Shown here: piece by piece, positions 31,760 to 43,562 of the stretch | Position numbering within the stretch: position 1 is the first letter of the stretch | How the letters are laid out: the number at the start of each line of letters is the position of its first letter | From: Aeromicrobium wangtongii | GTDB lineage: Bacteria > Actinomycetota > Actinomycetes > Propionibacteriales > Nocardioidaceae | Reading direction: 5' to 3' | NCBI RefSeq assembly: GCF_024584515.1 | Contig: NZ_CP102173.1 | Coordinates: 2,604,001 to 2,668,000 of the forward strand | DNA length: 64,000 nt | Notes under the pieces: model-generated | What the model saw: only the letters and a program-made list of their open reading frames with translations | The model's database searches: none | Told to the model about the DNA's origin: nothing | Position numbers and translations under genes: made by a program

Positions 31760-31819
31760 GGGACCGAGGATGAGGGATTTGGGTCGTCCTGACTACCGCT
31801 ATTCCTCATCCTCGGTCCC
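31760..31819. repeat. Palindromic repeat GGACCGAGGATGAGG, copy A
   Basis: Sixteen-base perfect arms (31760-31775 and 31804-31819, GGGACCGAGGATGAGG) around a 28-base centre. It lies between two divergently transcribed genes, so it cannot be an ordinary terminator for either. The half-site recurs twice near 46.4 kb. Confidence 0.8.
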
Positions 31820-31823
31820 TCGC

Positions 31824-31829
31824 TAGCCT
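31824..31829 (+). promoter_or_regulatory. -10 element of a leaderless transcript (PhzF-like gene)
   Basis: TAGCCT ends six bases before the ATG at 31836, so transcription should start at or next to the start codon. Confidence 0.5.
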
Positions 31830-31835
31830 CGGGGG

Positions 31836-32651
31836 ATGCGCTTCAGCCAGGTCGACGTCTTCACCGACGAGCTCATGTACGGCAACCCGGTCGCGGTCGT
31901 CCACGACGCCGACGGCCTCACCGATGACCAGATGGCTGCCTTCGCCCGCTGGACGAATCTGTCGGAGACGACCTTCCTGCTCTCGCCGAGCGATCCCGGC
32001 GCCGACTACCGGCTGCGGATCTTCACGACCCGCGGCGAGCTGCCGTTCGCAGGTCACCCGACGCTCGGCTCGGCCAGGGCGTGGCTGACCGCTGGTGGAC
32101 GGCCGCGGGGCCCCGGCGAGCTGGTGCAGGAGTGCGCCGCCGGGCCGGTCCGGGTGCGCGACGACGGCCGGCGGCTGGCGTTCGCCGCTCCCCCGCTGCG
32201 CCGCGGGGGTCCGGTCGACGAGGCGGACGTCGACCAGGTCGCCGACGCACTCGGCATCTCGCGCGCGGACGTCGTGGACGCCCGGTGGGCGGACAACGGC
32301 CCGGGTTGGGTCGCCCTGTTGCTGGCCGACGCCGACGCCGTCCTGGCCGTGGAGCCGCGCGGCTTCGGCGACATCGACAAGGTCGGCGTCGTCGGCCCCC
32401 ATGCCGCCGGCGGTGACGCCGACTTCGAGGTGCGGGCGTTCTTCCCGCCCGGTGAGGACCCCGTCACCGGCAGCCTCAACGCGGCGATCGGCCAGTGGCT
32501 GATCGGCTCCGGCCGGGCGCCGGACTCGTACGTCGCCGCCCAGGGCACCCTCCTCGGCCGCCGCGGACGCGTCCACGTCGACCGCATCGGCGATGACATC
32601 TGGGTCGGCGGCGACACCGTCGTCGGCGTCACCGGCACCGTCGCCCTCTGA
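31836..32651 (+). CDS. PhzF-family isomerase
   Basis: 271 residues, two-domain diaminopimelate-epimerase-like fold. N-terminal signature RFSQVDVFTDELMYGNPVAVV; then LSETTFLLSPSDPGADYRLRIFT with the family catalytic Glu (SET), PFAGHPTLGSA, and the second-domain motif FFPPGEDPVTGSLNAAIGQWL. The family includes phenazine PhzF, but most members have unknown substrates and no phenazine genes are nearby. Transcribed on its own, probably leaderless. Confidence 0.9.
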   Translation: MRFSQVDVFTDELMYGNPVAVVHDADGLTDDQMAAFARWTNLSETTFLLSPSDPGADYRLRIFTTRGELPFAGHPTLGSARAWLTAGGRPRGPGELVQECAAGPVRVRDDGRRLAFAAPPLRRGGPVDEADVDQVADALGISRADVVDARWADNGPGWVALLLADADAVLAVEPRGFGDIDKVGVVGPHAAGGDADFEVRAFFPPGEDPVTGSLNAAIGQWLIGSGRAPDSYVAAQGTLLGRRGRVHVDRIGDDIWVGGDTVVGVTGTVAL

Positions 32652-32655
32652 ACGG

Positions 32656-32712
32656 GACCGATCTTTCGGCGTCTGCGGCGTCAGGGGCTGCCGAAAGGCA
32701 GAAAGATCGGTC
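32656..32712. terminator. Hairpin between convergent PhzF-like gene and treZ
   Basis: Perfect 12-bp arms GACCGATCTTTC (32656-32667) and GAAAGATCGGTC (32701-32712), with a smaller GGC/GCC pairing inside. The right arm abuts the treZ stop. Likely a bidirectional terminator. Confidence 0.7.
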
Positions 32713-34344
32713 TCAGCTGGTGGAGGTGACGTCGATGCTGCCCTCGGCGAAGTCGACGCGGACCTGGAACCGGCCACGGTGCATCACGATCCAGGAGTCG
32801 TCGTCGGCGACCTCGACCGCGAAGCTCGCCAGTGACGGATCGGACAGCTCGGGGTGCTCACGGCGCAGGGCGATGAGCGAGCGGTGCAGCTCCAGCATGT
32901 CGCGGTGGTCGTCCTCCTCGAGCTCGGACCAGTTCAGCTTCGAGCGCTCGAACGTGGCCGGGTCCATCGGATCGGGCACCTCGGACTCGCCCCAGCCGTG
33001 CCGGCCGAACTCCCGGCGCCGGCCCGTGCGGACCGCATCGGCCAGCTCGGGGTCGGGGAACGAGGCGAAGAACTGCCACGGCGTGGACGCCGCCCACTCC
33101 TCGCCCATGAACAGCATCGGCGTGTACGGGCCGAGCAGCACGATCGCCGCGCCGCAGGCCAGCAGTCCCGGGCCCACCGTCGCCGAGATGCGGTCGCCGG
33201 TGGCCCGGTTGCCGATCTGGTCGTGGTTCTGCAGGTAGGCGAGGAAGGCCGTGCCCGGCAGGGACGCGGTGTCAACCGGGCGGCCGTGCGACCGCTCGCG
33301 GAACGAGGACCAGGTGCCGTCGTGGAAGAACACCCTTTGCAGCGTCTTGGCGAGCGCGCCCGGTGCCGCGAAATCGGCGTAGTAGCCGTCGGTCTCGCCG
33401 GTCAGGCGCACGTGCAGCGCGTGGTGCAGGTCGTCCGACCACTGGGCGTCCATGCCCAGGCCGTGCTCCGCGCGCGGGGTGACCGTGCGCGGGTCGTTCT
33501 GGTCGGACTCGGCGATGAGCGTGAGCGGACGTCCCAGCGCCTGCGACAGGCGCGCGGTCTCGGCCGAGAGCTCTTCGAGGATCGGCAACGCCCGCCCGTC
33601 GACCAGGGCGTGGACGGCATCGAGCCGCAGCCCGTCGACGTGGAAGTGCTCGAACCAGGTCAGCGCGTTGTCCAGCACGTAGCGCCGGACCTCGTCGGAC
33701 TGCGGACCGTCCAGGTTCAGCGCCGGGCCCCAGTCGTTCTGGCCCGCGAAGTACGGCCCGAACCGGTCCAGGTAGGCGCCCGAGGGGCCCAGGTGGTTGT
33801 AGACGACGTCCAGCACGACGCCCAGCCCGCGGGCGTGGCAGGCGTCGACGAAGCGCTTGAAGCCGTCGGGACCGCCGTACGGCTCGTGCACCGCGCCCCA
33901 CAGCACCCCGTCGTAGCCCCAGCCGTGAGGGCCGTCGAAGGAGTTGACCGGCAGCACCTCGACCAGGTCGATGCCCAGGTCGACGAGGTGGTCCAGCCGC
34001 TGGATCGCGGAGTCGAAGGTGCCCTCCGGGGTGAAGGTGCCGATGTGCAGCTCGTACAGCACCGAGCGCTCGAGGGCCCGTCCCGGCCAGTCCTGGTCGG
34101 TCCACGCGAAGGCGGAGTGGTCGTACGTGCGCGAGGCCGCGTGGACACCGCCCGGCTGCCACCCCGACCGCGGATCGGGCAGCGGGGTGTCGTCGTCACC
34201 GAGCAGGAAGGCGTAGTCGGTACCAGCGGGCGCGTCGACGTCCGCGCGCCACCAGCCGCCCTCGGCGGCCTGCATCGGGTGGTCCTGGCCGTCGACGCGA
34301 ACCTGGACGCGGTCCAGCTCTGGGCACCACACGCGAATCGTCAT
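32713..34344 (-). CDS. treZ: Malto-oligosyltrehalose trehalohydrolase
   Basis: Releases trehalose from maltooligosyltrehalose made by TreY. 543 residues, GH13_10 with an N-terminal CBM48-like domain (IRVWCPELDRVQVRVDGQ). Barrel motifs: LYELHIGTFTPEGTFDSAI, VVYNHLGPSGAYLDRFGPYF, HVDGLRLDAVHALVD (nucleophile), TLIAESDQNDPRTV (acid) and YLQNHDQIGNRATGDRI. TreZ proteins usually have about 570-600 residues; this N-terminus is slightly short. A TAGGCT hexamer six bases before the ATG suggests a leaderless mRNA. It is separated from treY by two plus-strand genes, unlike the common treXYZ order. Confidence 0.95.
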   Translation of the reverse strand: MTIRVWCPELDRVQVRVDGQDHPMQAAEGGWWRADVDAPAGTDYAFLLGDDDTPLPDPRSGWQPGGVHAASRTYDHSAFAWTDQDWPGRALERSVLYELHIGTFTPEGTFDSAIQRLDHLVDLGIDLVEVLPVNSFDGPHGWGYDGVLWGAVHEPYGGPDGFKRFVDACHARGLGVVLDVVYNHLGPSGAYLDRFGPYFAGQNDWGPALNLDGPQSDEVRRYVLDNALTWFEHFHVDGLRLDAVHALVDGRALPILEELSAETARLSQALGRPLTLIAESDQNDPRTVTPRAEHGLGMDAQWSDDLHHALHVRLTGETDGYYADFAAPGALAKTLQRVFFHDGTWSSFRERSHGRPVDTASLPGTAFLAYLQNHDQIGNRATGDRISATVGPGLLACGAAIVLLGPYTPMLFMGEEWAASTPWQFFASFPDPELADAVRTGRRREFGRHGWGESEVPDPMDPATFERSKLNWSELEEDDHRDMLELHRSLIALRREHPELSDPSLASFAVEVADDDSWIVMHRGRFQVRVDFAEGSIDVTSTS

Positions 34345-34350
34345 GCAGCG

Positions 34351-34356
34351 AGCCTA
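34351..34356 (-). promoter_or_regulatory. -10 element of a leaderless transcript (treZ)
   Basis: Minus-strand TAGGCT with a six-base gap to the ATG at 34344. Confidence 0.5.
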
Positions 34357-34427
34357 GGGGCGTTGCGGCGGGCCGCAATCGGGTACTCGGGCGACATCCG
34401 TCACCGTTTGATCGCGCAGGAGCCGCC

Positions 34428-35480
34428 ATGTTGATCGTCATCGTCGGTGCCACCGGCAACATCGGGACGGCGGTGACCCGCGAGCTCGCCCACGCCCACG
34501 ACGTCGTCGGCGTCGCCCGCCGGGTCCCGGACGTCCCGCCCGCCGCCGAGGGCCTGGCGTCGGTGCGCTGGGTGTCGGCGGACACCGCGACGAGCGACTT
34601 CGTCCCGATCTTTGAGGGCGCGGACGTCGTGGTGCACCTGGCCTGGCTGTTCCAACCGACGCACGACCCGGACCTGACCTGGGCCGCGAACGCCGTCGGG
34701 ACCCGGCGGGTGCTGGACGCCGCCGCGCAGGCGGGCGTCCCGGCCGTGATCACCACGTCGTCGGTCGCGGCGTACTCGCCCCGCGGCGGCGGGCTCGCCG
34801 ACGAGTCCTGGCCCACCGACGGGCCGTCGAGCGCGGCCTACGCGCGGGAGAAGGCATACGTCGAGCGCCTGCTGGACGTCTTCGAGCTCGAGCACCCGCA
34901 GACCCGGGTCGTCCGGTTCCGGCCCGCCTTCGTGTTCCAGCGCTCCGCCGCCACCGCACAGCGCCGGATCTTCGGTGGCCCGTTCCTGCCCGGTCGCCTC
35001 CTGGACCCCCGGTTCATCGCCGCGCTGCCGCTGCCGAAGGGCTTTGAGATGCAGGCCGTCCACTCCGCCGATCTGGCCCGGGCCATCGCGGCTGCCGTCG
35101 AGCGCCCGGTGTCCGGCGCGTTCAACATCGCGGCCGACGACGTGCTCGACGCCGCCGCGCTCGCCGACATCTTCTCGGCCCGCACCGTGCAGGTGCCGAC
35201 CGGTCTGGTGCGGTCCGCGCTGGGCCTGGCCTGGCGGGCGCACCTGGTGCCCGCGCCGGCCAACCTGTTCGACGCCCTCATGCGCATCCCGATGATGTCG
35301 ACCGCCCGAGCGCGCGCGGAGCTGGACTGGCAGCCGCAGCACACCGGGCGCGAGGCGCTCGAGGCCTTCCTGGACGGTGTGCGTCACGGCGCCGGCGGCG
35401 GGACGCCGGCCCTCGACCCGGACTCCAGCGGCCCCCTGCGCGTCAACGAGGTCCGCAGCGGTGTCGGCTCGCGACCCTGA
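34428..35480 (+). CDS. NAD-dependent epimerase/dehydratase (extended SDR)
   Basis: 350 residues. N-terminal Rossmann motif VIVGATGNIGTAVTREL (GxxGxxG), then DVVVHLAWLF, the catalytic region TTSSVAAYSP ... SAAYAREKAYVERLL with the Y-x3-K pair, and a C-terminal substrate domain. The pattern fits atypical nucleoside-sugar epimerases, but the substrate cannot be told. AGGAG precedes the ATG. Immediately followed by a UbiA-type prenyltransferase gene; together they interrupt the minus-strand trehalose genes. Confidence 0.88.
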   Translation: MLIVIVGATGNIGTAVTRELAHAHDVVGVARRVPDVPPAAEGLASVRWVSADTATSDFVPIFEGADVVVHLAWLFQPTHDPDLTWAANAVGTRRVLDAAAQAGVPAVITTSSVAAYSPRGGGLADESWPTDGPSSAAYAREKAYVERLLDVFELEHPQTRVVRFRPAFVFQRSAATAQRRIFGGPFLPGRLLDPRFIAALPLPKGFEMQAVHSADLARAIAAAVERPVSGAFNIAADDVLDAAALADIFSARTVQVPTGLVRSALGLAWRAHLVPAPANLFDALMRIPMMSTARARAELDWQPQHTGREALEAFLDGVRHGAGGGTPALDPDSSGPLRVNEVRSGVGSRP

Positions 35481-36309
35481 GCTCCCGTCCCGCGGTCCAG
35501 TGAGGTCCGTGGGCGCCACGGCCGGGGCCCTGATCCGGGCGAGCCACCCCGGGCCCACGGCGGCGGTGACCGCACTGGCCGTCCTCCTCGCCTCCGTGTG
35601 GGACGCGGCGCCGCCCACGATCGTTCTGATCGGCGTCGCGGCGCTGACCGGTCAGCTCACCGTCGGGTGGTCCAACGACCTCATCGACCGGGACCGCGAC
35701 CGCCGGTCGGCCCGCAGCGACAAGCCGTTGGCGACCGGCGCGCTGGCCGCCGCCGACGTCCGGGCAGCGATCGCCACAGCCGGGGTCGTCACGACGGCTA
35801 CCTCCCTGTCGCTGGGCGCCCGGCCGGGCATCGCGCATCTCGTCCTGGTGGCCGCCGGCTGGGCCTACAACCTGGGCCTCAAGCGCACGCTGCTGTCGTG
35901 GCTGCCGTACGCCGTGTGCTTCGGCGGCCTGCCCGCCGTGGTGTCGCTCGCGGCCGGACGCGGCTGGGCGCCGGTGTGGACCGTCGCGGCGGGTGCGCTG
36001 CTGGGCACGGGTGCCCACCTGGTCAACGCCGTCCCGGACCTGGCGGACGACCGGCGCACCGGCGTGCGCGGGCTGCCGCACCGCCTCGGCGCCCGCCGCT
36101 CGATCGACGTCGCAACCGTCCTGCTGCTGGCCGGGACCGTCGTGACGCTGGTGGCGCCCGTCGGCGGCATCGACACGATCGCGGTCATCGCCCTGGCGGC
36201 CTGCGCCGGACTGCTGGTGGCGGGCCGTGTCGCGCCGGGGCGCGGGCCGTTCCGCGCCGCCGTGGGCATCGCGCTGGTCGACGTCGTCGCCCTGCTGGTG
36301 CGGGGCTGA
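35461..36309 (+). CDS. UbiA-family prenyltransferase-like membrane protein
   Basis: Integral membrane enzyme, about 282 residues, with seven to nine hydrophobic helices. The first aspartate motif NDLIDRDRDRRSARSDKP is well preserved and binds the prenyl diphosphate-Mg in this family. The second Asp-rich motif is at HLVNAVPDLADDRRTG. The acceptor is unknown. The start is uncertain: the GTG at 35461 has GAGG upstream and overlaps the epimerase by 20 bases; a GTG at 35500 is the alternative. Relatives include EboC-like proteins, though no other ebo genes are here. Confidence 0.82.
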   Translation: MSARDPELPSRGPVRSVGATAGALIRASHPGPTAAVTALAVLLASVWDAAPPTIVLIGVAALTGQLTVGWSNDLIDRDRDRRSARSDKPLATGALAAADVRAAIATAGVVTTATSLSLGARPGIAHLVLVAAGWAYNLGLKRTLLSWLPYAVCFGGLPAVVSLAAGRGWAPVWTVAAGALLGTGAHLVNAVPDLADDRRTGVRGLPHRLGARRSIDVATVLLLAGTVVTLVAPVGGIDTIAVIALAACAGLLVAGRVAPGRGPFRAAVGIALVDVVALLVRG

Positions 36310-36311
36310 GG

Positions 36312-38584
36312 TCAGCCCCGCACCAGCAGCGCGACCGGGTACTGGTCCAGCAGCGACGCGAGCCGCACCGGGGTGCCGTCCAGCGTCCGGCCCGTCAGGA
36401 CGTCGGTCCAGGGCCCCGCGTCGAGCGCCAGGGTGGTGTCGCCCCAGCCGCCGGCCTCCGCGAGTCCGACGGGGAGCCGGGTCGCGACCGCGACGAGGTC
36501 CTCGCTGCGGCCGTAGGCGATCGCGTGATCGGCGGCCGGGCCGTCGGCGCGCAGCGGACGGTAGCCGCGGAACAGCTCGGGCCGGTCCCGGCGCAGGGTG
36601 AGCGCCCGGTGCACCAGCAGCAGCTTGGCCGCCCCGGAGGCGTCCACGGGCGGCACCTCGCCGTCCGCGATCCGGGCCAGCAGGTGCCGACGCTGCGCGT
36701 AGTCGACCGGTCGCCGGTTGTCGGGGTCGACCAGCGAGAAGTCCCACAGCTCGGTGCCCTGGTACACATCGGGCACCCCTGGCGACGTCAGCTGGATGAG
36801 CTTCTGGCTCAGCGAGTTGTGCCAGCCCGCGGCGGTGATGTGCGCGACGAAGGCGTCGACCTGGTCGCCGACCGTCTCTCGCACCCGCGCCGGCCAGTCG
36901 CGGATCTGCTGCTCGAACGCCTCGTCCGGCTCGGTCCACGTCGTGCGCAGCTTCGACTCGCGCGCCGCCTTGAGCAGGTAGTCCACGAGCCGCTCGTCGC
37001 TGATCGGTCCCGCACCCACGAGGGTCTGCCAGGCCAGCAGCTCCAGCGACGGCTCACCGAGCCCGGCCTCCTGCGACCAGCCGCGCACCGCGCCGGCGAA
37101 GTCGTCGGCCAGCTCGGACAGCACCGCCATCCGCGCGCGCGTGTCCTCGGAGCGCTTGGTGTCGTGCGTCGTCAGCGTGGTCATGGTCGCCGGGGCGTGG
37201 GCATCGCGGGCGGCAGCGAGGCGGTGGAACTCGTCCAGGCCGATGCCGAAGCGGTCGGGCGATCCACCGACCTCGTTGAGCGCCACGAACCGGGTGTACC
37301 GGTAGAACGTCGTGTCCTCGGTGCCCTTGGCCACCACCATGCCGGACGTCTGCTGGATGCGGGTCGCGAGCTCGCCGGTCGGGTGCTCGGTGACCTGCCG
37401 GTCCAGCGCGTCCAGCGCCACCGCCAGGTCGGGTCGCCGCTGCTTGGCCGTGGCGATCGCGCGGGTCCACGACTCGCCCACCTCGGGCAGGTAGGAGCGG
37501 TAGACGTCGAAGGCGATCATCGTCTCGGCCACCGCTGGCTGCGCGAAGACCGGGTCGATTCCCTCGACGAGCCCGGCGATCCGGCGCACCTCGGCGACCA
37601 GGATCTTGTCGGTCACCAGGCGGCGGGCGTTCTCCTCGACGGCTGCGTAGTCGGTGTCCTGACCGGCCTCGGCGGCCAGCGCCGTCATCGGCGCCTCGCC
37701 GGCCGGGTCGACCAGCACGCCGAAGATCTCCCCGAGCGCGTCGTAGCCGGTCGTCCCATCGACCGGCCAGCTCGCCGGCAGGGACTCGCCGGGATGCAGG
37801 ATCTTCTCCACGACGATCCACGCGTACGGGGCGGCCTCGCGCAGGCGCCTCATGTAGACCGTGGGATCGGCCAGTCCGTCCGGGTGGTCGATCCGCAGAC
37901 CGGTCACGTCCCCGTCCTCGACCCACCGCAGCACCTCGCCGTGCACGGCCTTGAAGACGTCCTGCTTCTCCACGCTCACGGCGGCCAGGGTCGTGATGTC
38001 GAAGAACCGGCGATAGTTCAGCTCGGTGTTGCCGCGGCGCCAGTCGACCAGCTCGTAGTTCTGCCGGTCGTGGATCTCTCGCGGCGTGCCGTCGACGTCT
38101 CCGGCGATCGGGAAGCGGTGATCGTGGTAGACCAGCTCCCGGCCCTCGACCGTCAGGGCGTCCAGATCGTCGGCCGATCCCAGCACGGGCACCAGGATGC
38201 GGCCGCGGCTCCAGTCGATGTCGAACCAGTGCGCGAACTGCGAGGCCCGGCCCTTGTCCAGGACGTCCCACCAGAACGGATTGGCCGTCTCCACCTCGAT
38301 CGACATGTGATTGGGCACGATGTCGACCACGAAGCCCATCCCGGCCGCCCGGAGGGCATCGGCCAGCCCGAGCCGCGCCGGCTCGCCGCCGAGGGCGGGA
38401 CGGGCCAGGCGCGGATCGGTGACGTCATACCCGTGGGTCGATCCGGGGGTGGCGTCCAGCACCGGGGAGACGTAGGCCGCGCCGACACCCAGATCGGACA
38501 GGTACTTGACCTGGTCACGGGCGTCGGCGAAGCCGAACTCCGGCCGCAGCTGCAGCCGGTAGGTCGAGGCGGGGGCGTCGCCGG

Positions 38585-38588
<4 letters not shown>
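36312..38588 (-). CDS. treY: Malto-oligosyltrehalose synthase
   Basis: Isomerises the reducing-end linkage of maltodextrin to trehalose. 758 residues, GH13_26. N-terminal ASTYRLQLRPEFGFADA is the family hallmark. Other motifs: VVDIVPNHMSIE, GLRIDHPDGLADPTVYMRRL (nucleophile), WIVVEKILHPGESLP (acid), TLTTHDTKRSEDTRARM, and GVPDVYQGTELWDFSLVDPD near the C-terminus. The ATG overlaps the stop of the second glgX by four bases, so debranching and trehalose formation are coupled. It converges with the UbiA gene with only two bases between stops. Confidence 0.97.
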
Positions 38589-40699
<2,111 letters not shown>

Positions 40700-40765
40700 G
40701 GGGTCTCCAGTGCTGGTGGGTGTGGGACGTTCGCGCAGTACCCCCGACCGCGCGGTGCAATCCGA

Positions 40766-42736
40766 TCAGCGGTGTGATGCTGCCGAGGGCGGACGCTCCG
40801 CGCGCAGCGGCGCGATGACGGCGCGGACGTGGGCATCGTCGAAGAACTCCTCCAGCGACACCGGCAGGGGGATGCGCCAGTTGGGGTACTGGTCGATCGT
40901 CCCGGGCAGATTGGGCTGGCGCCGTTCCCCCAGGACGTCCGTCGGGGCACTCAGCACCAGCCGTGAGGCGGCGCGCGCGATGACGGCGTGCAGCGCGACG
41001 ACCGGATCGTCGTCCGTGATGCCCTCGGCGGCCACGAGGTCCATCAGCGCCGCCCGGTCGGAGGCTGCCGCCGCGTACGCGTCCTCGGCGCTGCCGTCGA
41101 GCAGGTCCAGCGAGGCGCGCAGCCGGACGTGCTCGGCCTCCAGCCAGCCGGTGGCCGTCGGCAGGTCGTGCGTCGTGACGCTGGCCATCGTCTCGGGCTC
41201 CCAGTCGGCCGGCCGCTCGAAGGGCTGCCCGGGGGCGTCCCAGTCGCGCTCGAACCACAGGACGGCCGAGCTCAGCATGCCGCGCTCGTGCATCGTGGTG
41301 GTGACGACGTCCTCGACCGTGCCGAGGTCCTCCCCCACGATGATCGCCCCGGCGCGGTGCGCCTCCAGGGCCAGCACCGCCAGCATCGCGTCGGCGTCGT
41401 AGTGCACGTACGTGCCGCGGTGGGCCGGCTCTCCCGGCGGGATCCACCACAGCCGCCACAGACCGGCGATGTGGTCGATCCGGATGCCGTCGGCGTGCTG
41501 CAGCACGCTGCGCACGACATCGCGGAAGGGCGCATAGCCGGCGGCTGCGAGCTCGGCCGGCTTGAACGGGGGCAGGCCCCAGTCCTGGCCGAGCTCGTTG
41601 AACGCATCGGCCGGGCAGCCCACGCGCACCACGGGCGCGAAGACCTCGCGCTGCGACCAGGTGTCCGGGCCACCCGCGCTGACGCCCACCGGCAGGTCGT
41701 GCACGATGCCGACGCCCATGCCGCTGCCGTGCGCGGCAGCGCGGGCCGCGTCGAGCTGTTCGCGGCACAGCAGCTGGAGCCAGGCGTGGAAGGCGATCCG
41801 CTCGGCCAGCTCGACCCGCACCTGCGTGACGGCAGTGCTGGTCGGGTCCTGCAGCGACGCGGGCCAGTCGCGCCAGTCGTCGCCGTGCTGCTCGGCCAGC
41901 GCACAGAACGTCGCGAAGTCGCGCAGCTGGTCGTCCGGTTCATGGGCCTGCTCATCGGCGGGACGGTGCGGCCACAGCAGCTCGAGGGCGGCGTGCTTGG
42001 CGTCCCAGACGGCGTCGTAGTCGATCAGCTCGGTGTTGCGCTGCGGGGCGAGCGCGAGGACCGCTGCCTGCGTCGCCGGGTCGGCCGCGGCGTAGGCGGC
42101 GGTGTCGGTGACCCGCAGGTAGAGCGGGTTCGCGAAGCGCCGGCTGGCCGGCGAGTACGGCGAGCGCTGGATCGGGTGGGCCGGCGCCACGGCCTGCACC
42201 GGGTTGACCAGGATGACGCCCGCCCCCTGCTCGGCGCCGGAGCGGCGGGCGAACTCGGCCAGGTCGCCGAAGTCGCCCATGCCCCACGAGTGCTCGGACC
42301 GCAGCGCGTACAGCTGCAGCATCCAGCCCCAGGTGGGGTGGATGTCCGGCATCCGCTCGGGGGCCACGATCAAGGTGACGTCCTGCTCGTCGGTGACGAT
42401 GCGGTGCCAGCCCAGCGGCAGGTCGTCCGGCAGCTCGTCGCCGACCTCACGGCTCGAGCCGTCCTCGAGCTCGACCCGCGCCGCGACCCCGAGGGGCCGC
42501 GACCGTCCCTGCAGCGCGACCACCGTTGGCGGCAGCACCGTCCGGCGCTGCTGCTCCCGGACGTCCGCCAGGGCGGCGCGGACGCTCTCGGGCGTCGTGG
42601 CATCGACCTCGAGCATGCCGAGGACCGCGACCACCAGCTCCTCGTCGACGACGACGGGCGTGCGGTCGGATCCTTCGTACTCGGTGGCGACTCCGTGGGC
42701 GTGGGCCAGCTCGACCAGTTCGGGAGACATTGTCAC
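40766..42736 (-). CDS. malQ: 4-alpha-glucanotransferase (amylomaltase)
   Basis: Disproportionates maltodextrins, recycling short oligosaccharides. 656 residues, GH77 with the actinobacterial N-terminal extension (HAHGVATEYEGSDR onward, about 150 residues). Motifs: GMGDFGDLAEFARRSG, GIRIDHIAGLWRLWWIP (nucleophile Asp), AIIVGEDLGTVEDVV (acid Glu), SVTTHDLPTATGWLEAEHV. GTG at 42736 or ATG two codons later are both possible starts. It lies upstream of the second glgX with a 66-base gap and may share its transcript. Confidence 0.96.
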   Translation of the reverse strand: MTMSPELVELAHAHGVATEYEGSDRTPVVVDEELVVAVLGMLEVDATTPESVRAALADVREQQRRTVLPPTVVALQGRSRPLGVAARVELEDGSSREVGDELPDDLPLGWHRIVTDEQDVTLIVAPERMPDIHPTWGWMLQLYALRSEHSWGMGDFGDLAEFARRSGAEQGAGVILVNPVQAVAPAHPIQRSPYSPASRRFANPLYLRVTDTAAYAAADPATQAAVLALAPQRNTELIDYDAVWDAKHAALELLWPHRPADEQAHEPDDQLRDFATFCALAEQHGDDWRDWPASLQDPTSTAVTQVRVELAERIAFHAWLQLLCREQLDAARAAAHGSGMGVGIVHDLPVGVSAGGPDTWSQREVFAPVVRVGCPADAFNELGQDWGLPPFKPAELAAAGYAPFRDVVRSVLQHADGIRIDHIAGLWRLWWIPPGEPAHRGTYVHYDADAMLAVLALEAHRAGAIIVGEDLGTVEDVVTTTMHERGMLSSAVLWFERDWDAPGQPFERPADWEPETMASVTTHDLPTATGWLEAEHVRLRASLDLLDGSAEDAYAAAASDRAALMDLVAAEGITDDDPVVALHAVIARAASRLVLSAPTDVLGERRQPNLPGTIDQYPNWRIPLPVSLEEFFDDAHVRAVIAPLRAERPPSAASHR

Positions 42737-42782
42737 GGGTCCAGCATGGTGGCCCGGTCCAAGCGACGCGAGCCGGGCGGGC

Positions 42783-43562
42783 TCAGGAGCCGGTGAAGGT
42801 CGCCTTGCCCGGGCCGTTCTCCACGAATGAGGTCATGCCGGCGGTCCGGTCGTCGGTCGCGAACAGGCCCGTGAACTCGGCCCGCTCGATCTCCAGGCCC
42901 GTCTGCAGGTCGACCTCGAGGCCGCGGTCGACGGCACCCTTGGCGGCCCGCAATGCGAGCGCCGGTCCGCCCACGAACTGCGAGGCCCACTCGACGGCCT
43001 TGGCGTAGACCTCGTCGGCGGGGTGCAGCTGGTCGACCAGGCCGATCGCGAGCGCCTCCTCGGCGTTCACGAAACGTCCGGTGAAGATGATGTCCTTGGC
43101 CTTGGCCGGGCCGATGAGCCGCGACAGGCGCTGCGTCCCGCCGGCCCCGGGGATGATGCCGAGCAGGATCTCCGGCTGGCCGAGCTTGGCGTTGTCGGCA
43201 GCGAAGCGCACATCCGTGGCCAGGGCGACCTCGCAGCCACCGCCCAGCGCGAAGCCGGTGATGGCCGAGATCGTGGGCTTGCCGATCGCCGCGAGCTCAC
43301 GCGTGAACGCCTGGATGCCGTGGGCACGCGACACCATCTCGGCGTACGTCAGCGTCGCCATCTCCTTGACGTCCGCGCCGGCTGCGAACACCCGCTCGCC
43401 GCCGTAGACGACCACGGCCGCGATGTCGTCACGCGCATCGGCCTCACGGGCGATCTCACCGAGCTCGCCCTGCATCTGCGCGTTGAGGGCGTTCATCTTG
43501 GGACGCTCGAGCCAGATCGTGCCCACGCCGTCCTTGACCTCGAGCCGGACGAATTCACTCAT
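42783..43562 (-). CDS. Enoyl-CoA hydratase (crotonase family)
   Basis: Adds water to trans-2-enoyl-CoA; could supply or use crotonyl-CoA. 259 residues from the ATG at 43562, chosen for GGAGG six bases upstream and the family-like start SEFVRLEVKDGVGTIWLERP. The oxyanion-hole elements AAGADVKEM and GFALGGGCEVALATD are present, as are the two catalytic Glu positions (around GGCE and QPEILLGIIPGAGG). The start overlaps the MFS gene end by eight bases, yet a CoA role with the 50-64 kb genes is metabolically more sensible. Confidence 0.93.
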   Translation of the reverse strand: MSEFVRLEVKDGVGTIWLERPKMNALNAQMQGELGEIAREADARDDIAAVVVYGGERVFAAGADVKEMATLTYAEMVSRAHGIQAFTRELAAIGKPTISAITGFALGGGCEVALATDVRFAADNAKLGQPEILLGIIPGAGGTQRLSRLIGPAKAKDIIFTGRFVNAEEALAIGLVDQLHPADEVYAKAVEWASQFVGGPALALRAAKGAVDRGLEVDLQTGLEIERAEFTGLFATDDRTAGMTSFVENGPGKATFTGS

